A DNA stretch of 64,000 bases. Origin: Armillaria gallica (taxonomy: Eukaryota > Basidiomycota > Agaricomycetes > Agaricales > Physalacriaceae). The stretch lies in NCBI GenBank assembly GCA_037576215.1, contig JBANDB010000003.1, positions 2,604,001 to 2,668,000 of the forward strand. Direction: 5' to 3'. The first letter of the stretch is position 1; every line of letters starts with the position of its first letter. A program made the translations under genes and the position numbers. Positions 33,076 through 44,791 of the stretch are shown one piece after another. A model generated the notes under the pieces. It was not told the origin of the DNA, did no database searches, and worked only from the letters and a program-made list of their open reading frames with translations.

Positions 33076-34037
33076 TCACCTCCGCCATCCGACGACGGTA
33101 CGAGCCTTTCCCCAAGGATCATTCCATATCTCTGTTCGCTGGATTTCACCAGTATTGCGCAGAATATCTTCCACCTCTTCGGCCTGGTCGTGTCCCACTT
33201 CGAGTGCGACAACAGCGTCGGGTTTGAGAATGCCTTGACGCGAGACTATGCGGGCGATGGCGCGATAGAATTCAAGACCTGAGAGTCCACCAAAAAGCGC
33301 CCGTGGGTCCTCGTATCGCACGACCGATGGAGGGAGCTCGAGGTATTCCTTCCACGGTATGTAAGGCGGATTAGAAGTGAGGACGTCGAACGGTGGTGAC
33401 AGGCTCTTGGGAAACATTGGATCCAGAATGTTACCTTGCTGAGCTCTGAAGCTATTCCGCATACCGCCTGTTACAGATGGAATATCGTGTCTTGCAGCGT
33501 TCTCCGTCGCTAGCTCGACCGCGTCAACAGAGATGTCAACACCACACGCACGGACGCTCTCTTGAGGCCATTGGTGGCATAACAGCAGTGGGATGCACCC
33601 GCTTCCTGTGCACAAATCCAGGATAGATATAGGGTGCTCTGGCGACGGCATGATGGTCTTGGACAGTCTGATGGTCCAGTCTTCGGTTTCCGAGCGCGGA
33701 ATAAGCACTGGAGGCCGTACAATCAAGTCGAGGCCACCAAATGGCTGGGAACCTGTATAAATTCTTCGTACAGATAGAATCACGATTATTTAGTGCGCAT
33801 ATACGCACCCAGAATGTACTGCAGAGGCTCATCCTTCAATCGCCTGTCGACAAGTTCAGAGAGTGATTTCTTCGACGTTTCTGCGAACGCTGACATCCAT
33901 TTGAGCTCGAGCGTTGCTTGAGAATGACCTAGATGAGCAGCCAGTCGTTGGAGGAGCATACTCATCGCTGAGGCCGAAGATTCATGCCGAAAATAGCTCG
34001 GAATTTGCCGTGGGCTTTTTTCTTTTTTCTTCGACAT
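33076..34037 (-). CDS. MTQ1: HemK-family protein-(glutamine-N5) methyltransferase
   Basis: Two main exons joined at LKDEPLQYILG|SQPFGG (intron about 33751-33808). HemK enzymes methylate the Gln of the GGQ motif in release factors; yeast Mtq1 acts on the mitochondrial factor. Signatures are DEPLQYILGSQPFGGLDLIV, VLIPRSETEDW, SAM-binding SILDLCTGSGCIPLLL, VDISVDAVELATENA, and the catalytic TSNPPYIPWKEY (NPPY). The C-terminus is WGKARTVVGWRR. The first Met (34037, MSKKKEKSPRQIPSYF) gives a basic N-terminus that could be a mitochondrial presequence; Met at 33965 (MSMLLQRL) is the alternative start. Mitochondrial rather than cytosolic (Mtq2) type is inferred from the N-terminal helical domain and PRSETE motif. 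Confidence 0.88.
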
Positions 34038-34857
34038 CCCTCAACAGGTTTTCAGTGGTATGCTTGCTGCCCTTCAACACTACTGGCCAGAAAGTGGAGA
34101 ACGAGAATGAGATACATGTTGCTGCATGGACGCTTCCAACTCTGTGGAAGCGGAAGAACAAAATGTACTTAGACTTGGTACCCTGGAAGACACCAACGTC
34201 GGTACAGAAAGGTATATATCTGTTGTTTTTTTGTTGAAAGCAACGTTAGATGCTAACCACTGTTTTTTCAGCGCTCTCGTCGCCCTAATGTTTTTGAACA
34301 ATCGACTCTAGTGACACGTCACAGGCCAGTGCTAGTAAGAAGAGAGGGGAGAGGATCCGGTGCGTACGGTGACGACTTCTCCCCAACGAAACTGACAGGA
34401 TGTTAGACAACAGCTGATACCTGAAAAAAATCCCGGCAGCTCAATTTTTTGAATGTGAGGCATATACAACAGTCAGCCAGAATTTCTGGGCTAGTATAGA
34501 CTTCTGTCACGGAAGAGTCGATCCCGTTTGCCGGGAAAGCAAGCTTCGCTTTTTGGTGAGTAGTCTTTCCTCTAATCAGTCCAGGATGACACTTCGAGAT
34601 CGTGAAAATGCATTTATCGTATTTTTTGACGTTTATTTTAATATCAATTGTTCCTACTGAAACTATTCTTTCCTTTCTTTTGTCATTTCTTTCAGTTTGC
34701 TGACGAGTTTATGTCCTACAGCTGCCCTTGATTATTGGGATTGTAAGGGGATAATACACACAAGGCATGGAATGTTCGGTGAGAACCCCTTCAACGGTGA
34801 TCATCTGGTTACACTGGAGTTTATGGCCATTTTATCATAGCAGCGACATGTTCTCGT
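34038..34857. other. Intergenic region with unclear small frame
   Basis: About 820 bases upstream of the methyltransferase. A plus-strand frame starting 34126 (MDASNSVEAEEQNVLRLGTL) could splice over a plausible intron (34209-34271) and end at about 34313, giving about 40 residues. This is too short and anonymous to call. The rest shows nothing. Confidence 0.35.
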
Positions 34858-37198
34858 TTAATGCAAATACTCCCCGACTGCGGGTCTCTCCAGGAACTTG
34901 TCGGGAATATCAACTTTACGCGCTCGTATGAACTCGCCAAAGCTCTTAGCCAATCCATCCAAGACGGACGTGGAGCTAATGCCATCTTCAAGAATGCCGT
35001 AGGTAACGAAGTGGACAGCACGAATGTAGGGCATCTCGAATCGTTCAATACGATATTCGGGCTTGTAGTCGTCGCCAAGGAGATATTTGAACGTGTCAAT
35101 CGTCAGGAATGACTGTAGCCATAGCCACTCGTCGTCATTGCGTACCCACAGTCCGACATTGGCATTCCCACCCTGAATCGGTTTCATTCGGACTCCAAAG
35201 GATTATCTATCAAGCTCACCTTGTCTCCGGAACGTGCCAGAACGACCTTGCCTACCCGCTGATGTTAGTCGAAACAGTCAACAGACGACATATCATACAC
35301 ACCGAGGTGGGCCTTCGTAGTAGGACCGAAGGTGCTCAAATCAGTGACCGTCTTGGGATCGTATGAATCCTGACCATCAAAGGGTACTGTGGACGTTACG
35401 GATTCTACGGATATCACATTGTCCTCCATGTGGGCCTTAATGTTGAGCGTACTCTGTGGCACAAGTGCTGGGAAGTACGAGACGAAGGGCTTAGGAGCCA
35501 ACGTCCGGAAATCCATATTCCTGCAAAGCGTTCAGCATCGTCACCCGACAAAGTACGCATGACTCTTACACATGGAATCCTCCATACCCTGTCATGACTA
35601 GTCCCCAGAAATGCTGCGTAAAGTCTACAATGGCTTCTTTCGTAGGCGCCTGAATGAACTGCCTCATGTGCACCGTCGCTTCCCGCTGCGATTTCGGGTC
35701 GTCCGGACAAGTCCCATACGCTTCCAGGGAGAGTTTCAAGTAGCGGGACTCATCTATGCCGTCCATTAGTTGGGCGCGCAGAAGTTCCAGTTTCTCTTTG
35801 ATGTCCAGTCCCACGGCAAGGAAATACAATTCAGCTTGGTACCCACCCAACGTGCATACGGCCAACTTTGTTGTCGGTGGTGGAGGCGAGCCTTTCATAC
35901 CAGACAGGTTGATGCGATTATCTCCTACCTTCTCGATCTTGATATCCTCGAGGTGGGCGACGACGTCGGGATTGAGATACTTCGGCCCTTGGATCTCGTA
36001 CAAGAGTTGAGCGGTAACAGTGTCGACCGTTACAGCTCCGGTAGTACCATCGTGTTTGGTGATAATGGAGGTCCCGTCGTCAGAGATCTCGCATATAGGG
36101 TAGCCGACGTTGATTAGGCTTGGGATGGCTTTGAAACCGCAAAAGTTGCCGCCTGTCGTCTAAACAGCACTCGTTACTAGGTCTGCGATTATCTTGTATG
36201 AGGCGCACTTACGTATGGACCGCACTCAGTAACATGTCCCGCCATCAAGGCTCCAGCAAGCTTGTCGTAATCGGTGTCGGACCATCCATGCCACCAGGCA
36301 GCCAACGCCATGACGGGAGATGCATCACAGCAGCGTCCTTGGTCTCGAGTCAATACAAAAGCAAGTTGTGGACGTTGGCTTCGCTTACCACATACGACGA
36401 TTTGCGCATCGTCATTGAGAGCGGCTATAATTCCTCTCATTCCAACTGAATTATTCGAGCAGATCAGAATACGAGGTCACCTGCAAAGGTTGATGTTCTT
36501 ACTGTATGCATTCGCTGTCAGAATTTCATTTTTCACGTCACCCAGTCTCTTATCCGGGATGTCGAGGTGAGGAAACAGTGCTGTATCCGCTTTGACGCGA
36601 TCTGTGATGTTGTCGCCCTCGACCCAAGCAACCTTTACGTTCAAATCTAAATTCGCGAAGTATTTCTTGATCTCCAGGTAAAGTCCGAGGGGATTCAAAG
36701 CACCTCCGTCATGGACCACCTGTGAACGAAGTCAGTGAAGCTATGCCCTTTCGTGAAAGTGTGTGCCTTACACGGATTCCTTTGCTTGCAATTTCCTGTG
36801 CCGCCGTCTTCCGTTTGAGCTGCGTGAGAGCAGGGACCTCATACCCCAGCTCCGGGTGGTCGATCATCTAATAGGTGTATTAGCGCCTATTGGTGAAAAC
36901 TGGTAAGTCACCACCGGACCTCAAGTGCACGCCAGGCGATGTTCATCTCAGCCAGGTAATCCCCATAAATGGCATCTATGGGGCCCTCTGTTGCCAACCG
37001 ATATATCTGGTCGGGCTAAGAGCATTGTATGAGAACTAGCTGTTGGACCAGAGTCCGAAAACTCACGCCATCTCCAGTAGCGCCTGAACTGACGCGGATG
37101 TCAGAGTCACCGGAGGGTTCGTTGAAGAACTGCCTGCTCACCAATTTCCGATTCTGATAGGGCGTCTGGTCATCTTGGGGAATGTTCTGCTCGTTCAA
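34858..37198 (-). CDS. AtuA / DUF1446 family protein (acyclic terpene utilisation-like)
   Basis: The 5' end is unresolved: the frame is open at 37198 and beyond without an ATG, so an upstream exon is likely (possible acceptor gtttag at about 37212). The N-domain reads RVSSGATGDGPDQIYRLATE, IDAIYGDYLAEMNIAWRALE, then GIRVVHDGGALNPLGLYLEI, then GMRGIIAALNDDAQIVVCGK and AGHVTECGPYVTGGNFCGFK. It continues VTVDTVTAQLLYEIQGPKYL and MKGSPPPPTTKLAVCTLGGY. The last exon (MKPIQGGNANVGLWVRNDDE.. to VGEYLH, TAA 34858-34860) is the small AtuA-like C-terminal domain. In Pseudomonas, AtuA belongs to the citronellol/geranyl-CoA route; its reaction is unknown. It is divergent from a CaiB-type CoA-transferase, which suggests a shared CoA-thioester degradation pathway (inference). 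Confidence 0.83.
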
Positions 37199-37275
37199 TA
37201 CCTTAAAGGACCTAAACGTAGGGTGGGAGGTTAACGAAGCCTACTTCGTCCCGTGAACAATGTATCCTGCCGTAC

Positions 37276-37291
37276 GCCGTGAATTCACGGC
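37276..37291. promoter_or_regulatory. 16-bp perfect palindrome in divergent AtuA / CoA-transferase region
   Basis: gccgtgaattcacggc is fully self-complementary. It lies between the 5' ends of the two divergent genes, so it is a candidate site for a dimeric regulator. If the AtuA-like gene has an upstream exon, the palindrome could fall in an intron or 5' UTR. Confidence 0.45.
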
Positions 37292-37631
37292 ATAACTAAA
37301 TCGAGTTTTCAAGCTAATTAATAGAGAGTTTATCCGCAGTTCGTCCGCCTCCACGGGCCTGTCGAAGGTGCATGGCGAACAGTAAACCTTCAGTATACAT
37401 GATTAGAGAGTAATTCGCCCATTCAATTTCCCTCTGTATCAATAAGGATGCCACGTGCCATGGCCCACCAGAGGACTGCCGTCGGCTCTTAAGCTAGTCC
37501 ATATACTCGCCAAATCGGACTAGCACTTGTGACTGATACAGAAACCGATATTCAATGACTCATTCTTCGGGTCGGTTATAAATTCACACCCACACGACTC
37601 TTGCTCTGGAACTGAACCCAAAGTGTGCGCA

Positions 37632-39600
37632 ATGCCAGCCTACTCTGTCCCTCTACAGGCCGCCGAGCTACTCAGTACTGGGATCCTCAGTAATCCTCTC
37701 CATGACCTTCCTGCGGACATCAAGGAAGCTGCTCGTCTGGTCGAGTATATTGGTTCTGACGAGCCATGCATGCCTATAAACTGGCGGTTCGCAGAAAGCA
37801 TTGCCTCTATCAAGGGTCTGGAAGGGGCAATGCTGAACGTCCTTCTTAAGCGCAAGTACGGCATTCCATATCAGAAAATTGTTATCGATACGTGAGTATT
37901 CCTCAAAATAAACGTTATTTTATCACACTGACAGAATAACGATTACAAGGGACCATGCGCAATTGTACTTCATGTCTCCATTGCTTTACACGTACACTTT
38001 GGATGGCAAAGACGTCTCTCCGACGTTGTCTCATAATCCAGGACTTGAAAAGTACTTTCCGAACTATGACACACACGACGTCGAGAACCTTTACATGGGA
38101 ATCATGTGCACCACAATGTATAAAACAAAGGACAGCCGCTTCTACCATCTTCATGGTAAGTGACGTCGATTCATTCTAAACAATACCTCTTGCCTAATCA
38201 TACAAACACTTGCAGGAAGCATGAATCCACGCATTACTCTGACAGCCCTTGGTGTTCCCAAGTCTCACGAGACCGAAGTGTCGTCGCTCGAGCGTGCTGG
38301 CGAGATCTTCGCCGAGAAAGTTGCAGAATACGAGGCCGAAGCCATCGAAACGCTCATGAACGTCAAGTACAGACAAGCCGGAACCGTCGCCCACTCAAAG
38401 GAAGAATACTTTGCCAGTGAACACGGAAAGGCCCACGCACACATCGGTCTGTACGAGCTGCACCATGTTCCTAATACCAAACAGCTACCTACTTGGTGGA
38501 GTCCTGTTGACGGCAAAACCACACCAGAAAGACCTCTCTTTGGATTGAAGATCGTTGACTTGACGCGTGTTATTGCCGGAGCTGCCATAGGTCGGGACCT
38601 CGCAGAGCTAGGAGCGAGTATTCTTCGTATCACTTGCCCCGGCGTCTCCGATATGAATGTACTCAATACAGAGATGGGGTGGGGGAAGTGGAACGCTCAT
38701 TTGGATCTCAAGAAGGAGGAAGACCGCGATCAGCTTCGAAAGCTTATCTTAGAAGCCGATGTAGTCATTGAAGGGTATCGACCTGGGGTTATGGCGAAGT
38801 GGGGATTCGGAAAAGATGATATCTTAAAGCTTTTTGAGGGCAAGGAGAAGGGGATCATCTATGCTCACGAGAATTGTTATGTGGGTATTTTAAGTACGCG
38901 TTTCCTGCTGTATTTGACTTTTTCCCTGCAGGGGTGGCATGGACCTTGGACCCCTCGTTCAGGGTGGCAGCAGATTAGCGATGCCAATACGGGAGTTTCG
39001 TATGGTTTTGGCCGTGCTATGGGCGTGGACGAACCGGTGACACCGGTCTGGCCTAATTCTGATTTCTGGTAAGTCGGCGTCTTTGACCGTACATTAGAAG
39101 CTCACCACTTCGCAGCACGGGTGCTTCTGGCGCGATTGGCATTATACAGGCGCTCATAGAACGCGCTGAAAAGGGTGGTTCATACGTCGTCGATGTGAGT
39201 CCCTTTTCACGACGACTCTGCATTCATACAATCTAATTTCACCAAGGCCGCGCTCAACTATTACAATCAGTGGCTTATCAATAGCTGCGGTGAATATCCC
39301 AAAGACGTCTGGGATACCGTGTATGCCAAGGCTGGTCGTCCGGTCTTCCACGCACGCGACCATATGGTCCAACTCATGCTGCCGCTCCTGAACATCCTGA
39401 AGGAAACGAATGCGCCGATATTCAAGGACGGATACTACGAGAGGCGGGAGAATCCGGGGGTAGTACCAATGAGGACAGTCAAACCAATACTCACGTTCCC
39501 TGAAGGCGTAGTCAAGCCAGGATTTCAAGTTGGCTCAAGGCCCAACGGTGTTGATAAACCAACATGGCCTGCTGACTTGACAACGCCCGCGATCGCATAA
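37632..39600 (+). CDS. CaiB/BaiF family III acyl-CoA transferase
   Basis: The ATG is at 37632 (MPAYSVPLQAAELLSTGILS); a GTG nine bases upstream is not used as a start. Introns after IVIDT, YHLHG, HENCY, SDF(C) and VVDA resolve into one frame. Signatures of family III CoA-transferases are YQKIVIDTDHAQLYFMSPLL, FGLKIVDLTRVIAGAAIGRD, LAELGASILRITCP, HLDLKKEEDRDQLRKLILEA, DVVIEGYRPGVMAKWGFG, WQQISDANTGVSYGFGRAMG and DFCTGASGAIGIIQALIERA. The fungal version has a duplicated-like N-terminal half and about 580 residues. These enzymes move CoA between carboxylic acids through aspartyl-CoA. The usual catalytic Asp would lie in the MNVLNTEMGWGKW region, where I see no obvious Asp after the NRGK-like motif, so activity should be checked. 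It is divergent from the AtuA-like gene. Confidence 0.88.
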
Positions 39601-40167
39601 GTTTTTAACGAGCTCGCAGATGATTTGTATATATTGGATTTAAGTAGATCTTTCGCGTACATTAAAAATCAGGGTATCACCAGGCTCCTGAATCGTTCAA
39701 GACGTGATGGATATCACTTAGCTATGTGAATGGGCGCATGCGCAAAGCACATATGGACATGAAATCAAGACATACTGTACAAGATAACATCCTCAGAGTG
39801 ATATGACCGCTTCCAAATTGCCCATGAAAAGGTTGAAGCTGTTCTCTATCAGGAGGGTCAATTTTTGCTTAAGGACTTAGTCTTCAGACTAGGTTTACTA
39901 GACTTGAAACCTGAACGGTAGTAAGTAGGTCTAAACTCGCCTTCCCGAGGACTATTTCATCACACGGCCCTAGGCTTAATACTGCTTAATATCGCTGCTA
40001 CAGGACGAGCCGAGATATTAGTCGGATTTAAAGGCAGCTGAGTGCAACGTCCACGGCCGACGAAAAATCATGCCGGCGGCAAACCACGGCATCAGTTATC
40101 AGGACGCGTTATTCCAATTTGCAAATCAAACCTTTCTCCTTGCTGACTGACTCGATCTCTCTCGGCA
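39601..40167. other. Intergenic region, nothing recognised
   Basis: About 570 bases between two plus-strand genes. AT-rich and frame-poor; probably 3' UTR and promoter. Confidence 0.4.
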
Positions 40168-41759
40168 ATGGCGGCCAAGGACGTTTTGCTCGTTGGTTTT
40201 GGTGCCGTTGGTGCCGTATGTGAGTCTAGGAGTTATCTTTAGGCCTCACACTTTGATTTGTCAAGACTCTCTCATATTCAAGCAGAGCGGTCTCGCACGA
40301 GTCACGGCCGTGGCGAGAAGTAACTATAACCTGGTGAAAGGTACGCCAATGTAATTTATGAGACACTTTGAGACGTGACCTCCTGCGTATTAGAACATGG
40401 GATGCATTTTAAAAGCCGTAAATACGGTGATATACCAGGTTGGAGGCCTGATAGATGTGAGTTAACTCAATTCCGTTATCGCAACCTCGTGGGAATCCCA
40501 TTCGAATCTAAAACCCGTCCATTGTCATTTTTGCAACATTAAACACGCCGTCCACTCCAGAATATACGCTTCCTATCGTCCTATCCTTGCTGCTTCGATC
40601 AATGACTTAATGATTAATTGTTACAGTGTGCCCCTCCGTCGCAAACGCTGCGGACCAGCGATATGACTACGTCGTTCTCACCACCAAAGCTGTTCCGGAA
40701 CTTATCAAAACACCCAAAATTCTGGAGCCGCTTCTGTCTGCTCCGTATTCTGACAAGTACGCACAGCCTGTGTATGTCATAATTCAGAACGGGTTGGGCG
40801 TCGAGGTCGATCTCTATAATGCCATCAAGAGCCTTGGTAAAGGTCCTCCCAGGATCATCAGTGCCGCCGTGTTTATTGCTACCAATTTACTCGCGCCGAA
40901 CGTCGTGCAGCACGGCGCTTTTGTAAGCTCATCTCACGATATTCAGCTTGCAGAAGAAATCAATAATGTGATGCCGTTAGGATAGACCAACTCTGGGGAT
41001 GTACAGGTATCGCGATTTTACAACCATGGTCAATACCCCGGAAGAAGACACCATTCTTCGTGACATCGGCGGAATATTAGAGAAGGGTGGAAGCCAAGTC
41101 ACCCTAGTCCCTGAAATCCAAAGACTGAGATTTACAAAGAACTTTTGGAATGTGGCATTCTCTTCGTTAGCAACTCTGACAGGGTGAGCAAACTTGGGAG
41201 TTCGTGGAGCGGCTCTTTTTCATCCATCTTGGAAAAGGTATACCCCTGCAGCCATATTTCGGCCACCATCATCAGATCCTGCGGTCACATATGAGCCTTA
41301 TGTGTATCCGAAGACAGCAGATCTCATAAAAGATAACACTCTTCCCAACGTCAAGGCTGTATTGACCGAGCTAATCAACCTAGGTAAGTACCAACATGTT
41401 TCAGGAGCTGCATAACTTATCGTCTTTAGGAAGGGCAATGGGTTTCCCAGACACCGAAGATGGCCTACCTTCGTCTCTAGTAGAAAGCACTGTGGAGAGA
41501 ACCAGAGTTTTGCACATAGAACCTGACCATTCACACAAGCCAAGTATGATGCTCGATGCCGAAAAAGGCCTTCCTCTTGAAGTTGAAGTCATTCTGGGCG
41601 AAGTCGTCAGATTAGCCAAAGAGTACAAAGTTGACGTTCCGGTACGTCTTGCAAATTCTCCAACATCAAACTTGCTGATTTTGCAAGTAGCGCATTGAAA
41701 TGATGTACTCGCTATTGCTCGTAGTCCAAAACCAGATCTTGCGCAAGCTAGGGAAGTGA
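40168..41759 (+). CDS. Ketopantoate (2-dehydropantoate) 2-reductase family protein
   Basis: The start at 40168 gives MAAKDVLLVGFGAVGA with the NADPH-binding GxGxxG. The intron GT lies in gtatgt directly after GCC. Later exons read SGLARVTAVARSNYNLVK, HGMHFKSRKYGDIPGWRPD, YDYVVLTTKAVPELIKTPK, VYVIIQNGLGVEVDLYNAIK and RIISAAVFIATNLLAPNVVQ. An in-frame stop near 40983 is removed by an intron whose acceptor is gccgttag, giving HGAF|DRPTLGMYRYRDF. The C-domain has RLRFTKNFWNVAFSSLATLT and ends LLLVVQNQILRKLGK at TGA 41757-41759. ApbA/PanE enzymes reduce 2-dehydropantoate for pantothenate synthesis, but fungi carry several paralogues of unknown substrate. Position next to the CoA-transferase/AtuA pair may be functional or accidental. 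Confidence 0.87.
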
Positions 41760-41949
41760 GATGGTATGTCAGTAATAGAAATATGCAAAACATATATAGA
41801 GAATGATTAGAAGACGTCAAGTATCCTTATTATCACTTACATAACGTTTGCAAGACACGAAAAGAGAATATCTCATACTTGGTACATATTTACTTAAATC
41901 GACGAGTATAACCAATACAAACTAAACGCGAAGTCCCTCTTGATCCTTA

Positions 41950-44031
41950 CTAGTACAGGTCATCATCTTCTTCCTCGCTCCTCGCCAGGTAGTCACGCAG
42001 ATGTGATGGGGGTCCAGGAATAGAACCATCATCTTCATCCCAGACAACGCCCTCATTGTCATACCGGTAGTCATGATCGCTATCCGAATACCCATACACT
42101 TCATTTGCATGATATCGATGGGCCTCCTCATCGCTGGCATCTTCGGGATCAGCGTATCCATCCTCGTTGTATACCTGATGTTGATGAACATCGTAGCCAT
42201 CGTCAGCAAAGGTCGAATAGGCAGATGCAGGGTGGATATCGTCTTCCTCCTCTTCATCAGACATAGCACGAAGGACTCTGCTCCCAGTACGACCTCGATA
42301 AGTCATAGGAATTGGAACATCCTCGTCTTCACCCTCATCTGTTTCACCATGATAAGAAACTGCAACCTCTTCTTCCTCATCGTCGTCAATAACGATCGGC
42401 CGGATGCTCGAGCGATACACGACAGAACGTCTAGGATTGTCAACGACCTCGTCTTCGAAAGTACTGTCTTCCCCATCCACAGAATCCGTACGCGTAGCGT
42501 CCCAGGTGTCGTGACGGGAGCTCGAAGGGGAACTTGAATGAGGGGAAAGGTTCCGTAGAGAAGGATACACGCTTGAGCGAGGAGGTGAAGCCAACAGTGA
42601 GAGTAGCACGTCTGACGGGCTGCGACGCCCCTCTCGCCAAGAGGTGACGCTTCTTCTATCGCCCTCTGAATCCGAATCATGGACTTCAATGGCCTCGTCA
42701 TCACTACCATCGTCAATGAAGCTGCCAACGCTACCCTCAAGGAAACTATCGTCGTAGTCGTCCTCATCGCTCATCTCGACGTCCAAGTCGAAGATGTTTC
42801 GGGGGTGATTATGAAAATTGGGAGGGTGCCACATTTCCATTTCCATTCCGCGTTGGGCATCCTGATTTCCGGGATAAATACGATCACAATTCGAACAAAC
42901 TCCGTCCCAAATCTCGTGCATGCAATCACGACAACGGTATACACCATCTTCTTCGTCGAGCATCCCCATCATGTCCAAATCCTGGTCATTCTGTTGCAAA
43001 CGGGGGGTGCCAAAAGCACCTTTCCACGGGTCCTCCTCGACATTCGTCTCGGACTGAGGGTGATCTGGGATATCAGTAAGTAGACCTGATTTGAGAAGGC
43101 CGGCGACAGTGCTCTTGATTGTCCATATTTCGATGGGACGCTTCGTAATGACAGCGCGACAATGAGGACACGTCTTCGGCTTATGGGCAAGAAGCATTCC
43201 ACCATCGGCGGGGGGGTTTGTAAACCACTGCAAGAGGCAATCCTGACAGGCGACGTGTCCACAGGGAGAAAGAGCGTAGGGTTTGCGGAGCAAGTCTAAA
43301 CATACTTGACATGTCATGGTCTGCTGGACTTGCCGTAACGCATCGTCGTGCTTCTTCAGGAGCTGGCAAAATAGTGAAACCACGAACGAAATGGGCAATA
43401 GACGAGAAACAAACCAGTGACTTTGCTTGAAGCTCCTCCGTTAAACGAGTTATGATCTCTTCCGGAGACTCGCAGATCTCTTTCGCCTTGCCTTTTCCTT
43501 TCATATCAGCCTGTTCCATGTCAAAACTAATGCCGACGCCCTGGAGGAGACCGACTTACTGATATTATGACCGGCTCTTTGGGAGCCTAAAGGATGGTGA
43601 GAACAAATCAGGTGTTCAGGAAATGGCAAGACCTACATCACTCTCCGATGATACTGTGGCAAGCTGAAATGGAGTCAGACCGTATCTGGTAAGAAAGTTG
43701 TCCACTCACAGTAGCGTCGCTGCTTTCCTGAGCGTCAGCGTCAACATTCATTGTTTTTGCCGCTTTCTGTCCAGCATTCAGTTTTAAAAAATAGACTCTT
43801 GTGTAAACAAAGCGCCACACGTACAACAGACGTCGACGCCAGCGCGTTATCAACAATACTCTTCTTCTTTTTCTTACGCCGCCGCTTCTTCTTTTCGCCA
43901 GCCCTGTCCTCGATGTCTGTTCGTGATCGTTTCTCGGGTCGAATATCGCCAAGACTCTCTGTGCTGGATCGCTTGCGGGAGGAGGACGCTCCTATGTTGC
44001 TTGGACCTGGTGTGGATGCCACTGAGGACAT
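41950..44031 (-). CDS. Nuclear-type RING E3 ligase-like protein
   Basis: The start at 44031 gives MSSVASTPGPSNIGASSSRK, then strong basic signals (KKKRRRKKKKKS). Short exons lead to MKGKGKAKEICESPEEIITR and a coiled coil (LTEELQAKS..LLKKHDDALRQVQQ). The RING is CQVCLDLLRKPYALSPCGHV and CQDCLLQWF..CPHCRAVITKRPI, a C3HC4 type. A second small zinc ribbon follows (YRCRDCMHEIWDGVCSNCDR). The long C-terminus is acidic, Ser-rich and disordered, ending SEEEDDDLY. The layout (coiled coil, RING, zinc ribbon, acidic tail) resembles fungal chromatin-linked E3 ligases such as Psh1 or CHFR-like proteins, but orthology is a guess. The product likely transfers ubiquitin in the nucleus. Confidence 0.8.
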
Positions 44032-44791
44032 CGTCGTCGTTTGGAAACAAGAGCGATGTGACCGTGACCATAACGGCGCGTCCCGGTATTTTCGGCCCGA
44101 GCCGCGTCTTGAACTCTTTCTTTAACTTTTCTCACGCAGCTACGTCGAGCACTCGCCGAGTGGGTATGGGCAATGCATAAATCAGCTGGACATGGCTGAT
44201 AACTGGTGAATGCAAGTACCAAGCAAGTACGGCCAGTTCTAAGATTCGGACAACCTGCTACATTGCCAGAATGGCTCAATAACGACACTTACTATGTGTT
44301 TTTTCGGAGAGGTTGATAAGATCAAATTTATCTTCGGAATGTTGTCGGAAGGTCATCATCCTTTGGACGACATCGTTCTCCAACGAGTCACACTCCTGAC
44401 ATGCCTGAGTTTCTGCACAAAGGAAATATGTAGTGGCTCTGAAAATGTTTCTTTATACAGTTTCCGTCCGGCAAGGAACAGAATTCTTCCCGCCAAAATC
44501 TGATTTCCAACAGACGTAAACGCGTCTAAGAAAACGTTGTCAGCTCCGCGAACCATTTCTGTCAGGCTTCCTTCGGGCCGAAATCATTGGGAGTCAGAAG
44601 TGTCATATAACCTCCGGGCCTCATCCATTGAAGCTGCGGTCAAGCATCAGCCGTATCTACCGTGTAACGACAGCAGAAGCTGTTCATCAACCTAAGTGCT
44701 ACTTACGGACAAAGTACGTGTTTTTTAAACAACTTTCTGACCATGGACTCATTGTCAAATTCCTGTGCCAATCTACTAGAGACTGGTTGTT
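44032..44791. other. Divergent intergenic region, RING / kinase
   Basis: About 760 bases between divergent genes. A 44294-44503 frame has no family resemblance. No repeat or RNA gene recognised. Confidence 0.4.

Noticed and set aside
34126..34313. Possible small spliced gene (MDASNSVEAEEQN..)
   Set aside because: About 40 residues, no family signal; splice signals alone are too weak.
37623..37631. GTG upstream start for the CoA-transferase and TTG start at 37198 for the AtuA-like gene
   Set aside because: Non-ATG starts are not expected here; ATG 37632 is used for the first, and an unresolved upstream exon is assumed for the second.
40983..40986. Apparent stop inside the ketopantoate-reductase-like gene
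   Set aside because: An intron with acceptor gccgttag removes it and restores HGAFDRPTLGMYR, so the gene is not a pseudogene.
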